From Paenibacillus yonginensis (GTDB taxonomy: Bacteria > Bacillota > Bacilli > Paenibacillales > Paenibacillaceae): 64,000 nt of DNA. The stretch spans positions 4,410,001 through 4,474,000 of the forward strand of contig NZ_CP014167.1 in the NCBI RefSeq assembly GCF_001685395.1, given 5' to 3'. Below the pieces are notes generated by a model. It was not told where the DNA came from. It did not search any database and saw nothing but the letters and a program-made list of their open reading frames with translations. Positions 27,220-34,765 of the stretch are shown here, piece after piece; position 1 is the stretch's first letter, and every line of letters starts with the position of its first letter. The translations under genes were made by a program, and so were the position numbers.

Positions 27220-27810
27220 TTACTCTGCATGTTCGCCGTGCTCTCCATTGATATTTTCCTCAACATTCCTTGTGTGAGGCAGCCTAAACCGGCCGTCCTC
27301 CAAAAGATCCAGCACAATCTCGTCAGGCTGTTTCGTTGTCGTATCGTACAAATACGGCTTGTTAGCCGGTGAAGTCTCTAATTGATTAAGCAAGAAGAGC
27401 GAACGATCCAGGGAATCCGGGTCTCCACGGCGTTCGAGCCTATTTTTCAAGATTTCAGCGTCGGCTCTAAGCACTGCATAACGAATTTCCGCATGGAAAT
27501 CGGCTATTTGTTCTTTAAACCATTCGAGTTCCTCTTCGACGACAAAATCAATCACCACATTTAATCCGTCCTGAAGGAAAGTACGGGTGACTGCAGCTAA
27601 ATTCGTCCAGGTGACGGACACCCGCCGCTCCCAAGAAGTCGAGTCTGCGGCGCTTCCCTCGTTAAACATATGGAATAAATGGTCGCCTTCAATCATCACG
27701 CAGTTGGGGAGCTTCTTCGCCAACTGTTTGGATACGGTGGATTTGCCGGTGCCAAGTGGACCGGAAATAAGGAAAATCAATCGTTTGCCGCTATTATTCG
27801 AATTCGTCAT
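27220..27810 (-). CDS. P-loop nucleotide kinase-like protein
   Basis: 196 aa. Walker A FLISGPLGTGKSTVSKQLA near residue 15, then MIEGDHLFHMFNEGS (substrate-binding D), WTNLAAVTRTFLQDGLNVVI, an IDF strand and LKNRLERRGDPDS (lid-like arginines). This is the shape of small P-loop kinases such as shikimate-, gluconate- or chloramphenicol-phosphotransferase-like proteins; the phosphate acceptor is unknown. AAAGGAG lies about 8 nt before the ATG. It is a single minus-strand gene. Confidence 0.82.
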   Translation of the reverse strand: MTNSNNSGKRLIFLISGPLGTGKSTVSKQLAKKLPNCVMIEGDHLFHMFNEGSAADSTSWERRVSVTWTNLAAVTRTFLQDGLNVVIDFVVEEELEWFKEQIADFHAEIRYAVLRADAEILKNRLERRGDPDSLDRSLFLLNQLETSPANKPYLYDTTTKQPDEIVLDLLEDGRFRLPHTRNVEENINGEHGEHAE

Positions 27811-28082
27811 AAGCGATCTCCTTTAAAATCATGGATCGGTGGTTCTGACAGCTGCAACTTCTCTTTCTCAATCTATCATTTTTGATTCTTACTAAATAGA
27901 AAAGTCCTAGATTTATAGATTTTTCAAAAAAAGCTCTCTGTTTGCTGTTTGGTCTTAACCATCCTATTCCATACCCCTTCTTTTTTCCCTCCTCCAAAAG
28001 TTCTATAATGAACTTACCGCACACCAAGAATTAACGAATGAGTTGAATATACAGGAATAGAAACGTGAAGGAGGCAGTCCAT

Positions 28083-28580
28083 ATGTCCATTTACGACATC
28101 GAAGTCGAGACGATCCAGGGGAAACACGGGAACCTTTCGCCTTACCGGGGCCAGGTGATGCTGATTGTGAACACGGCAACCAAATGCGGTTTTGCACCCC
28201 AGTTCAAGGGCCTTCAGAAGCTGTACGATCAATATAAGGATCAGGGCTTTGTTGTGCTTGGTTTCCCGAGCGGCCAGTTTGCCAATCAAGAGCTGGAAAC
28301 GAATGAAGAGGTAGCGGAGGCTTGTGAAATTAATTTCGGGGTCAATTTCCCGCTGTTCGCCAAAATCGACGTCAACGGAAAAACGGCCCATCCGTTGTTT
28401 CGTCTGCTGACGAATGAAGCGAGGGGGCTCTTCGGCTCAAGAACGATCAAATGGAATTTCACCAAATTCCTTGTGGACCGCGATGGCCGTGTACTGAAAC
28501 GTTTTGGCTCCAAGGATACGCCGGAGAGCCTCGAAAGCGAAATCCGCAAAGTGCTGGACAGCAGCAGCGTTCACGCTTAG
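28083..28580 (+). CDS. Glutathione peroxidase-family thiol peroxidase
   Basis: 165 aa. It has the family core NTATKCGFAPQFKGLQKLYD, with catalytic Cys (not selenocysteine), GFPSGQFANQE with the active-site Gln, and IKWNFTKFLVDRDG with the Trp and Asn. Bacterial members like this usually use thioredoxin to reduce peroxides. A terminal MSIYDIEVETIQGKHGNLSP completes the fold. I start at ATG 28083 because AAGGAGG is 9 nt upstream; a GTG at 28065 lies before that site. It is a monocistronic gene facing a terminator shared with the gene on the other strand. Confidence 0.92.
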   Translation: MSIYDIEVETIQGKHGNLSPYRGQVMLIVNTATKCGFAPQFKGLQKLYDQYKDQGFVVLGFPSGQFANQELETNEEVAEACEINFGVNFPLFAKIDVNGKTAHPLFRLLTNEARGLFGSRTIKWNFTKFLVDRDGRVLKRFGSKDTPESLESEIRKVLDSSSVHA

Positions 28581-28694
28581 GGCGGCTGTTTAGATTGAGT
28601 TCTTCGGTTCACGACTTCCGCTTTATCTTATTCATTATGGACGGGGATGGGAGTCAGACGAGGATTATCCGGTAATCGGATATCGTAACCATAC

Positions 28695-28731
28695 AAACAG
28701 ACCGCGGGAACTCCCGTGGTCTGTTTATTTA
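28695..28731. terminator. Bidirectional terminator between convergent genes
   Basis: AAACAGACCGCGGGA pairs with TCCCGTGGTCTGTTT over a 3-5 nt loop. T-rich tracts flank both sides (TTTATTTATT on plus). Confidence 0.85.
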
Positions 28732-28736
28732 TTAAT

Positions 28737-29864
28737 TTATTTAATGGCGGGCGGCAGTTCGACTTTGGCTTCAAGCTCTTGGATATACTGGCTGTCCTTT
28801 ACCTCCTCGGTAAAGTCGTCTTTGATCACAAAGGGTTTGATAATCAGATATTTGCTTGTTGCTGCTGTAGTAGCATAGCGGCGGTCAAAGATCAGCGTGT
28901 TTCCTTCGAAGGTCCCTTCTCCATTTAGAGAAGGCAGACGGCGGCCCTGATCATCGAATACGGCTATACCGATCCCGTTCATCCGGCGTTCTTCCTTGGC
29001 TGACAGGGTATCCGAATGTTTATAGGTCAGCGTGGTCATGATCCGTGTAGTCACAGGAGTAACAGAAACCTTCGTAACCATCATGGTGTAGTCATCGCTT
29101 GCGGTTTCCAGGTTTGGTGAAAATACGGCTCCGACATTCGTGGTTTTGTGGAACGGAATATCTAAAGTGAATTCGTGATCCATCCCGTCGAGCTTTAAGG
29201 TGACGGTGGCATTGAAGGCAGCAGGAGCCTCATGGCCGCCGGATTCGGGAAGGATTTGTTCAAACACAAGGGTGTTTGGCTGGTTTTTTCCTGCCCCGCC
29301 ATAGAACAGGCCTGCGTCTGTAAGCGAGTTCCACTCGCCTGTCCCTTGGCCGTTTGCGTTTAACACTACCTGCTCAACAGCACTGCTGAGCTTCATCTTT
29401 TTCTTCCCGTTGAAATAAATTCCTTCGTTAAGATTCGGAGCGTCAACGGTTAAGAGAAAGGCAGCGCGTGTGCCGTCATAAATCGTTTCCGTTACCTTCA
29501 GCTTCACCTTCTCATAAGCAGCCAGGCTGTTCATGTTTGCGGTCATGCCAAGCTCACCTGCCGTGCGGAGCCCGATATCGCCTTGAATCGAGCTGAAGAG
29601 GCTGCTGATGATGGGAAGGTTTTTGATGGAATCTGCCATAGCCGGAGAAACAAAAGCCGAAGCAAACAGTCCGATACCGAGGACTCCCGCTGCAGCAGCG
29701 GTATAACTCCAGCGGCGGAGCCGGGTTTTCCGCAGTGGAGCGTGTCCCGCCTGACGGGCGATCAGATCATAGGTTTCGTCCAGGCGTTTTCTTACCAGCG
29801 GGGACATCTCCGGATGGAGGCTGTCAGCCTTTTTCAACTCTTGTTCCCATTCAGATACTGCCAT
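28737..29864 (-). CDS. DUF4179-type membrane protein, probable anti-sigma partner
   Basis: 375 aa. The N-terminal 50 residues are cytoplasmic and charged (EWEQELKKADSLHPEMSPLV), then come one membrane helix (YTAAAAGVLGIGLFASAFVS) and a large extracytoplasmic domain with repeated beta strands. Such proteins sit next to ECF sigma factors and hold them inactive. It is encoded immediately after, and overlaps by 14 nt with, the sigma factor gene upstream, which supports the pairing. The ZAS-type zinc motif HxxxCxxC is absent, so the mode of binding would be different from the classic one. Confidence 0.82.
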   Translation of the reverse strand: MAVSEWEQELKKADSLHPEMSPLVRKRLDETYDLIARQAGHAPLRKTRLRRWSYTAAAAGVLGIGLFASAFVSPAMADSIKNLPIISSLFSSIQGDIGLRTAGELGMTANMNSLAAYEKVKLKVTETIYDGTRAAFLLTVDAPNLNEGIYFNGKKKMKLSSAVEQVVLNANGQGTGEWNSLTDAGLFYGGAGKNQPNTLVFEQILPESGGHEAPAAFNATVTLKLDGMDHEFTLDIPFHKTTNVGAVFSPNLETASDDYTMMVTKVSVTPVTTRIMTTLTYKHSDTLSAKEERRMNGIGIAVFDDQGRRLPSLNGEGTFEGNTLIFDRRYATTAATSKYLIIKPFVIKDDFTEEVKDSQYIQELEAKVELPPAIK

Positions 29865-30390
29865 AATTCATCTTCCCCTCTCGAAATGTAGATAACTGAT
29901 TTTGGAGTGTGTCGCGCGCCCGCATCAGCCGCATTTTTGCCGCGCTTTCGGAGATATCCAGGGCCAGGGCCACCTGGCGAAGCGGCAGATCCTCAAAATA
30001 GTGAAGAATAACCGCAAGCCGCTGCGGCTCCTCCAGCTGGTCTACTGCATCCCTCAAATCGATCTTGTCGTATTCATTACTAGCGTATACGGCAGCTCCG
30101 GCGGGGATTTCGGCATAGACATCTGTACGTGAGCGCTGGGCCAGAAGATTGTGGCATTCATTGATCAGAATCCTGAAGATCCAGGTTTTGAAATACTGGG
30201 GCTCCTTTAAGCCGGGAATGGCCTTGAAGGCTTTCAGTAGGGTTTCCTGGAGAGCGTCTGCGACGTCTTCGTCTTTGCCCAAAATGGATTTAGCCATGTA
30301 GTGAAGGGACTTCTCGTGCTCCTTGACCAGAGCGATAAAGGCCTCTGCATCTCCGGCTATCGCTTTTGCTGCAAGTTTAGCGCTATTCAT
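29851..30390 (-). CDS. ECF-type RNA polymerase sigma factor
   Basis: 179 aa. Region 2 is clear (AFIALVKEHEKSLHYMAKSI, DALQETLLKAFKAIPGLK, YFKTWIFRILINECHNLL), and region 4 has DLPLRQVALALDISESAAKM, the helix-turn-helix that reads the -35 element. Length fits the family. GGAGATG lies upstream of the ATG. It heads a two-gene operon with the DUF4179 protein, which would keep it inactive until a surface signal appears. An ECF-like promoter at 30427-30455 suggests self-activation. Confidence 0.92.
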   Translation of the reverse strand: MNSAKLAAKAIAGDAEAFIALVKEHEKSLHYMAKSILGKDEDVADALQETLLKAFKAIPGLKEPQYFKTWIFRILINECHNLLAQRSRTDVYAEIPAGAAVYASNEYDKIDLRDAVDQLEEPQRLAVILHYFEDLPLRQVALALDISESAAKMRLMRARDTLQNQLSTFREGKMNYGSI

Positions 30391-30426
30391 CAGGCATCTC
30401 CTTTCCTTGTTTTGTGCTGCTATTAT

Positions 30427-30455
30427 TTAGACAGGGCGGACCGGCGGATGGTCAC
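30427..30455 (-). promoter_or_regulatory. Candidate ECF autoregulatory promoter
   Basis: On the minus strand, GTGACC (30450-30455) is followed by exactly 17 nt and GTCTAA (30427-30432), about 37 nt upstream of the sigma factor start. The spacing and the GTCTA-type -10 are in line with ECF promoters of SigV/SigM type. Confidence 0.5.
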
Positions 30456-30571
30456 ATCTCTTGAAAAAAGTTAGGCCAAGACTTGTCCCGTGCCAATCAT
30501 TCCCCTTGTGTTAGAACGTAAAATTTGGGACAATGATAGGGTTATACGCCTTTTAATAACTGTTGATCTTT

Positions 30572-30634
30572 ATGGCTGTGCATGAATCTTTGTACGAAAT
30601 TTCTATAGATCGGAAAGAGGAAACAAAAACATGA
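30572..30634 (+). other. Short upstream ORF overlapping the rlmN start
   Basis: A 20-codon frame ([20 protein letters not shown]) whose TGA overlaps the rlmN ATG as ATGA. No good ribosome binding site precedes it, so translation is unproven. If read, it could couple rlmN translation or sense ribosome stalling. Confidence 0.25.
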
Positions 30635-31689
30635 ACAAACCCACCCTTTACGGATTTACGTTAGAGCAGCTGTCGGTTTGGCTGGAGGAGCACGGTCACA
30701 AGAGATCGAGAGCTATTCCGGTCTGGGAAGCCTTGTATCGCGAGCGCGTGACTTCTTTTGAAGCGATGACCGGCGCTAACGCTGCTGTTGTAGAGCTGCT
30801 GAAAGAACATTTCGTGCTGCAGACCATGGAAGAACACACCCGCCAGGAGTCGGTGGACGGTACGATCAAATTCCTGTTCAAGCTGCAGGACGGCAACCTG
30901 ATTGAAACCGTTTTGATGCGGCAAAAATACGGCCTTTCCGTCTGCGTCACCACGCAGGTCGGCTGCAACATCGGCTGCAGCTTCTGCGCCAGCGGCCTGC
31001 TGGCCAAAAGCCGCGATCTGACCTCGGGTGAAATCACCGAGCAGATCATGAAGGTGCAGCTGCACCTGGACCGTGCCGGCAAGCGTGAACGGGTCAGCCA
31101 TGTTGTGGTAATGGGCATCGGCGAGCCGTTTGACAACTTTGTCCATATGGGCAACTTTATCCGGACCATCAAAGACGCTAAAGGCCTCGCGATCGGGCCG
31201 AGAAGCATCACCGTATCCACAAGCGGCCTGGCCGGCAAAATCAAGGAATTCGCCGATTCCGACCTCCAGGTCAACCTGGCGATTTCGCTGCATGCGCCGA
31301 ATAACGAGCTGCGGACGCGGATCATGAAGATCAACAAAGCGATACCGATCGAGAAAGTGCTCGAAGCGATGGATTACTACTGTGAGCGCAGCAACCGGAA
31401 GGTAACGCTGGAATACATTCTGCTGCGGGACGTCAACGACCGCCGCGAGCATGCGGCTGAGCTTGCAGAGCTCATCAAGGACCGGAAACAGCAGGTTACC
31501 GTTAACCTGATTCCGTACAACCCGGTGGATGAGCACAGCCAATACCAGCGCAGCGACCGGGATACGATTCTTGCGTTCTACGACGAACTGAAGAAACAAA
31601 ACGTCAACGTCAGCGTCCGCCTTGAGCACGGCACCGATATTGATGCCGCGTGCGGACAGCTGCGGAGCAAGCAGATTAAAGGGGCGTAA
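30631..31689 (+). CDS. rlmN: 23S rRNA (adenine-2503-C2) methyltransferase, RlmN type
   Basis: 352-aa radical SAM enzyme that methylates C2 of A2503 in 23S rRNA and, in some species, A37 of tRNA. The [4Fe-4S] site is [10 protein letters not shown], followed by [12 protein letters not shown] (the GEP form that marks RlmN, whereas Cfr has GEA), [27 protein letters not shown], and DAACGQLRS with the second catalytic Cys. The C-terminal end matches RlmN length. Unlike the housekeeping rlmN, no fmt, rsmB or prkC genes adjoin; the gene stands alone between a sigma factor operon and a terminator, so it may be a second paralogue. GGAAAGAGG lies upstream. Confidence 0.9.
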   Translation: MNKPTLYGFTLEQLSVWLEEHGHKRSRAIPVWEALYRERVTSFEAMTGANAAVVELLKEHFVLQTMEEHTRQESVDGTIKFLFKLQDGNLIETVLMRQKYGLSVCVTTQVGCNIGCSFCASGLLAKSRDLTSGEITEQIMKVQLHLDRAGKRERVSHVVVMGIGEPFDNFVHMGNFIRTIKDAKGLAIGPRSITVSTSGLAGKIKEFADSDLQVNLAISLHAPNNELRTRIMKINKAIPIEKVLEAMDYYCERSNRKVTLEYILLRDVNDRREHAAELAELIKDRKQQVTVNLIPYNPVDEHSQYQRSDRDTILAFYDELKKQNVNVSVRLEHGTDIDAACGQLRSKQIKGA

Positions 31690-31717
31690 GAGAAACGATC
31701 GCTTCACGCCAAAAAAT

Positions 31718-31750
31718 AAACCGCCTCCCGGTTAATCCGGCTGGCGGTTT
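31718..31750 (+). terminator. First hairpin after rlmN
   Basis: AAACCGCC/GGCGGTTT outer stem around an inner CCGG/CCGG element, with few T after it. It may be a weak terminator or an RNA end-stabilising element. Confidence 0.5.
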
Positions 31751-31757
31751 GTAAATT

Positions 31758-31795
31758 GAGCCCTTTAAGCTGTACGGCTTAAAGGGCTCTTCTTG
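31758..31795. terminator. Second hairpin between convergent genes
   Basis: 13-bp stem GAGCCCTTTAAGC/GCTTAAAGGGCTC with a 6-nt loop, then TTCTTGTT. It probably ends both rlmN and the minus-strand gene at 31810. Confidence 0.75.
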
Positions 31796-31809
31796 TTGCT
31801 AACCCGAAG

Positions 31810-32322
31810 TTACATCGCTTTACCCTTGCGTACAAACATCATCAGACACCCGGCAATAACCAATACGGCTGCGATGATCGGCTGACCGCCGGCCAGGCTT
31901 CCCAGCAGGGAGCCGATCGAGAACACGGCGAAGAACAGCACGGACAATACGGTCAGGATATTAATCGGGATCAGCAACCATTTGTTGCGGTTGCCGAACC
32001 AATACAGCTCAAACAAACCGGCGGCAGGAGCCAGCAGGAACCCTGGCCACATCATGTCCCAATTATCGAACAGCATGGCAATTTGGCAGACCAGGGCCAC
32101 AATCAGCAGCACGCCGCCCGGCACGAGCACGCCGACTCCGCGGCGCTGGAGAATAGAGAAATACAGCCAGTGAAAAAATACAGCCACGGGAAAGATAAAC
32201 AACGTGGGCCAGAAGTAAGTAAAGGTGGAGCCTGTCGTCCAATGGATTTCCCCCTTGATGAGCATAAAGATGCCCAGCAGCACCAGAATCGGGCCCAGGA
32301 AAGCAATACGGTCAACTTTCAA
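31810..32322 (-). CDS. Small integral membrane protein
   Basis: 170 aa with five or six hydrophobic helices (ILVLLGIFMLIKGE, WPTLFIFPVAVFFHWLYFS, GVLVPGGVLLIVALVCQIAM, WPGFLLAPAAGLFELYWFG and others). No catalytic motif stands out and I do not assign a function. TTG 32320-32322 is used because AGGGAGTG lies 7 nt upstream. It resembles predicted membrane proteins common in Bacillales, but the family is not recognised. Confidence 0.7.
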   Translation of the reverse strand: MKVDRIAFLGPILVLLGIFMLIKGEIHWTTGSTFTYFWPTLFIFPVAVFFHWLYFSILQRRGVGVLVPGGVLLIVALVCQIAMLFDNWDMMWPGFLLAPAAGLFELYWFGNRNKWLLIPINILTVLSVLFFAVFSIGSLLGSLAGGQPIIAAVLVIAGCLMMFVRKGKAM

Positions 32323-32477
32323 AAGGATTCACTCCCTAACGTGTTTTTAGCTGTCCTCAGCATAACACGGGGATAGGTGGTTGTCTTCATTCCCTGGAGT
32401 GTAAAACATATCGGTCTTGAGACTGAGTGTGGTAGAATAAAGGACGAATTTATTCAGAAAAGAGGATGTTTAACCGC

Positions 32478-32771
32478 ATGCTGAATGTTAAAGATTATAC
32501 AGCGGAATATGTCAAAGATCCGTTTGGCATTTTGACCGGCAAAAGATATGAATTCCGAATCAATCTTGAGATTCCAGAGGACGACGACCTCTATACCGTG
32601 AACGGTGTATATGCCCGCGTTATCGTGAAAGACGATAACGGCGAAGTCCGGGTAGTGAGTTATGATCTGGTGGAGCGCGGTACGGACAAAATCCTGGAGT
32701 TTGATCTTGAGGATGATGAGGAAGCCGAGCTGGAGCAGTTCTGCAAGGAGCATCTGCCGGAAGAGGAGTAA
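32478..32771 (+). CDS. DUF6509-type small acidic protein
   Basis: 97 aa, rich in D and E (EFDLEDDEEAELEQFCKEHL). The opening LNVKDYTAEYVKDPFGILTG then KRYEFRINLEIPEDDDLY is like the small Bacillales family called DUF6509; I base this on recall, not a search. ATG 32478 fits the family start better than the ATG at 32466, which sits right against the AAGAGG site. Function unknown. Confidence 0.7.
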   Translation: MLNVKDYTAEYVKDPFGILTGKRYEFRINLEIPEDDDLYTVNGVYARVIVKDDNGEVRVVSYDLVERGTDKILEFDLEDDEEAELEQFCKEHLPEEE

Positions 32772-32820
32772 GGGCCGACTGGTCTTTGGCTGCTTAGCTG
32801 TAGATACCGAATAGAAGTTT

Positions 32821-32856
32821 CAAAGAGATCCGCCCGTCAGGGCGGATTCTTTGATT
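32821..32856. terminator. Terminator between convergent genes
   Basis: ATCCGCCC/GGGCGGAT extended by AAAG/CTTT pairs, loop GTCA. It lies between the DUF6509 gene and the minus-strand DUF423 gene. Confidence 0.8.
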
Positions 32857-32884
32857 GGGCCGGCGGACACGGCCGCTCCACCAG

Positions 32885-33253
32885 CTAACCCTGTATAGCC
32901 GCAATAACCACCAGTATCCAAGCCGCCAGAAAAAGCACCCCGCCAATCGGCGTGATCGCCCCCAGCTTCCGCGCGCCGCTTAAGCTTAACGCATACAGGC
33001 TTCCTGAGAAGAGAAGAATCCCGCCGGTCATCAGCCATCCGGCCCATGAGATCAGCGAGCTGTCCGCAAGCTGATCCCCAGCCGTCCCAAGCAGGAGCAG
33101 ACCCAGACCGTGAGCAATTTGATACTGAATTCCGGTCTGATACGTCTTCATCTTTTCATCCGATAATTTATTCTTTAAGGCGTGGGCGCCGAATGCGCCA
33201 AGCGCGACGGCCAGGAACATCACAATGCCGCCTAATCCTAACCAAATATTCAA
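32885..33253 (-). CDS. DUF423 membrane protein
   Basis: 122 aa with four membrane helices. The motif LAVALGAFGAHALKNKLSDE and then YQTGIQYQIAHGLGLLLLG is the DUF423 (YwdK/YgdD) signature. TTG 33251-33253 is chosen because AGGAGGTG lies 9 nt upstream; a longer frame to 33277 would overlap that site. No function is established for the family. Confidence 0.9.
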   Translation of the reverse strand: MNIWLGLGGIVMFLAVALGAFGAHALKNKLSDEKMKTYQTGIQYQIAHGLGLLLLGTAGDQLADSSLISWAGWLMTGGILLFSGSLYALSLSGARKLGAITPIGGVLFLAAWILVVIAAIQG

Positions 33254-33403
33254 TGTCAAACACCTCCTAACAGCCATACTAAGACCGGCACACTCCTGCA
33301 GTCAAATGCCAAAAAAGGCGAGGGTGAGCATACCTGGCGTTATTATGCAGGTTAACGGGAACAAGGAAAATAGGGAATTAAGCGAGTACAACCTGTCCTG
33401 AAA

Positions 33404-33412
33404 TGGTATAAT
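33404..33412 (+). promoter_or_regulatory. Extended -10 promoter of greA
   Basis: TGGTATAAT at 33404-33412, a perfect -10 with the TGN extension, about 65 nt before the greA start. No good -35 is seen, which fits an extended -10 promoter. Confidence 0.7.
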
Positions 33413-33476
33413 ATGCATATAATTAGTTAGGGAAGTAAGAATGGCCAAATACAAAGAAGCTAGGAGATCGTAAATC

Positions 33477-33956
33477 ATGCCGAATGAAGACGAAATCATT
33501 TTAACCCCCGATGGTGTTGCCAAACTGGAACAGGAGCTTGAAGAGCTCAAAACAGCCGGGCGCAGGGAACTTGCGGAGCGGATCAAAATTGCGCTCAGCT
33601 ACGGGGACTTGAAGGAGAACAGTGAATACCACTCGGCCAAAGACGACCAGGCTTTTATGGAGACCCGCATTTTGACCATTACGAACATTCTCCGCAAAGC
33701 CAAAGTGGTGGAGAATCAGGGCACCGATGTGGTCGCTATCGGCTCTATTGCTGTTCTGAATGACCTCGAATTTGATGAGCGGATCGAATATCAGATCGTC
33801 GGCCCTGCCGAAGCGGACGTGGCAGGCAACAAAATTTCTTACGAAAGTCCTCTGGGCAAAGCCCTGCTCGGACATAAGGTTGGAGATGTCGTAGAAGTGG
33901 AAGCTCCGATCGGGATTATTAAATACGAAGTGCTGGATATCAAGCAGGGATTGTAG
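33477..33956 (+). CDS. greA: Transcription elongation factor GreA
   Basis: 159 aa. GreA binds RNA polymerase in the secondary channel and stimulates transcript cleavage to rescue stalled complexes. The coiled-coil N-terminus (LTPDGVAKLEQELEELKTAG) with the acidic tip GDLKENSEYHSAKDDQAFME is present, and the C-terminal FKBP-like part (GSIAVLNDLEFDERIEYQIV, SPLGKALLGHKVGDVVEVEA) is complete. AGGAGATC lies upstream of the ATG. The extended -10 promoter at 33404 drives it and a terminator follows. Confidence 0.95.
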   Translation: MPNEDEIILTPDGVAKLEQELEELKTAGRRELAERIKIALSYGDLKENSEYHSAKDDQAFMETRILTITNILRKAKVVENQGTDVVAIGSIAVLNDLEFDERIEYQIVGPAEADVAGNKISYESPLGKALLGHKVGDVVEVEAPIGIIKYEVLDIKQGL

Positions 33957-33983
33957 ACAGCACCAGCATGATCTGAGAAGTTG

Positions 33984-34050
33984 ACCCTAAGAAAGTGGAC
34001 AACGAGCCACCGTGTCCGGGAATTTTCCCCCGGGCATTTTTTGTTTTTGC
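33984..34050 (+). terminator. Terminator after greA, in sequence resembling an IS3-type end
   Basis: Stem GTCCGGG (from about 34013) with the matching CCCGGGC segment, loop of 8 nt, then a T-rich tail (TTTTTTGTTTTT). The preceding TTGACCCTAAGAAAGTGGAC and nearby GTGTCC look like the terminal inverted repeat of an IS150-like (IS3) element, but no transposase remains and I have only pattern memory for this. Confidence 0.45.
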
Positions 34051-34144
34051 AGCGATTGGCCCTTGATGGGCATGTTGCGGCAATGATTTTTTTCGCATCA
34101 AAAATGAAGATCGGGGGATTCTATGGCCAAAGGGGGAATAATTA

Positions 34145-34303
34145 ATGCCGAATCACCGCAAGGACATCGAAACGGATGGAAATCCTGAAACCGTCTATGA
34201 AGACACCCGTGTACACGAGCATCCCATCCTGCCGGCTCCCAAGCAGTACACTTCCAAGCCCACCCGGGAAACAGAAGGACCCGATCGCGTAAAGCGAACC
34301 TGA
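34145..34303 (+). CDS. Small hydrophilic protein, 52 aa
   Basis: The frame ATG 34145 to TGA 34303 encodes MPNHRKDIETDGNPETVYED and then a P/K/T-rich tail, with AAGGGGG 9 nt before the start. It is followed by a hairpin terminator at 34341. It is charged, with no cysteine, membrane segment or signal. Charge and size are like spore- or DNA-associated small proteins, but I assign no function. Confidence 0.6.
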   Translation: MPNHRKDIETDGNPETVYEDTRVHEHPILPAPKQYTSKPTRETEGPDRVKRT

Positions 34304-34340
34304 TTTTAGGGGAGGGGCCAGATCCTCCGAAAAAAGTCAA

Positions 34341-34372
34341 AGAGCCAGGAAGCCATTTCCTGACTCTATTTA
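34341..34372. terminator. Hairpin after the small protein gene
   Basis: AGAGCCAGGAA pairs with TTCCTGACTCT with one mismatch, then a short A/T tract (ATTTATG). It separates this gene from the minus-strand genes. Confidence 0.65.
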
Positions 34373-34418
34373 TGTTGCGCTCTTTAGGCCATAAATTAAA
34401 GGTTCATTTCATACCTAC

Positions 34419-34712
34419 TCATTGCTTACGGCTCACGGTGCTTTCCTCGCTGATCAAGGCATGCAGATTAAGGTCCGGGTCATAGAAGAAGACCATCCAC
34501 GTCTGGATGCCATGCATTTCGGCAATGACATGAGGTTTGTCCCTGAATTCGACGCCTTTGCCGAGAAGCTCCTGATAAGCCTCCTGAATATGCTCAACTC
34601 CGAAATAAAGGACGGAGCCCGGAGGGGCAAAATCGCGCCGTCGCCTTGCCAGTGAAAGGTTCTGCTGCTCGCATGGAGAATAGAGTTGTTCAATTTGTAG
34701 ACCATACGCCAT
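34419..34712 (-). pseudogene. Truncated VOC (glyoxalase) family protein
   Basis: 97 codons. The C-terminal part is a good VOC half: PPGSVLYFGVEHIQEAYQEL, GVEFRDKPHVIAEMH, WMVFFYDPDLNLHALISE. The N-terminal half of a normal 125-130-residue member (the first beta-alpha-beta-beta-beta unit with FYxxxLG) is missing: after MAYGLQIEQL the frame jumps directly to YSPCEQQNLSLARRRRDFAP. A deletion of about 40 codons would explain this. The ribosome binding site GAAGGAGG abuts the ATG. The truncated form lacks one half of the metal site, so activity is unlikely. Confidence 0.6.
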
Positions 34713-34765
34713 CCTCCTTCAATGGACTGACGCCAAGGCCGGAGCTCCGGCGAAGCAGGCCGCCT

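Noticed and set aside
27794-28027. 77-codon minus-strand ORF before the P-loop kinase
   Set aside because: No family signal; it runs across the ribosome binding site of the kinase gene.
30631-31689. Cfr antibiotic-resistance methylase
   Set aside because: The GEP motif, length and sequence around the CxxxCxxC cluster follow RlmN, not Cfr (GEA).
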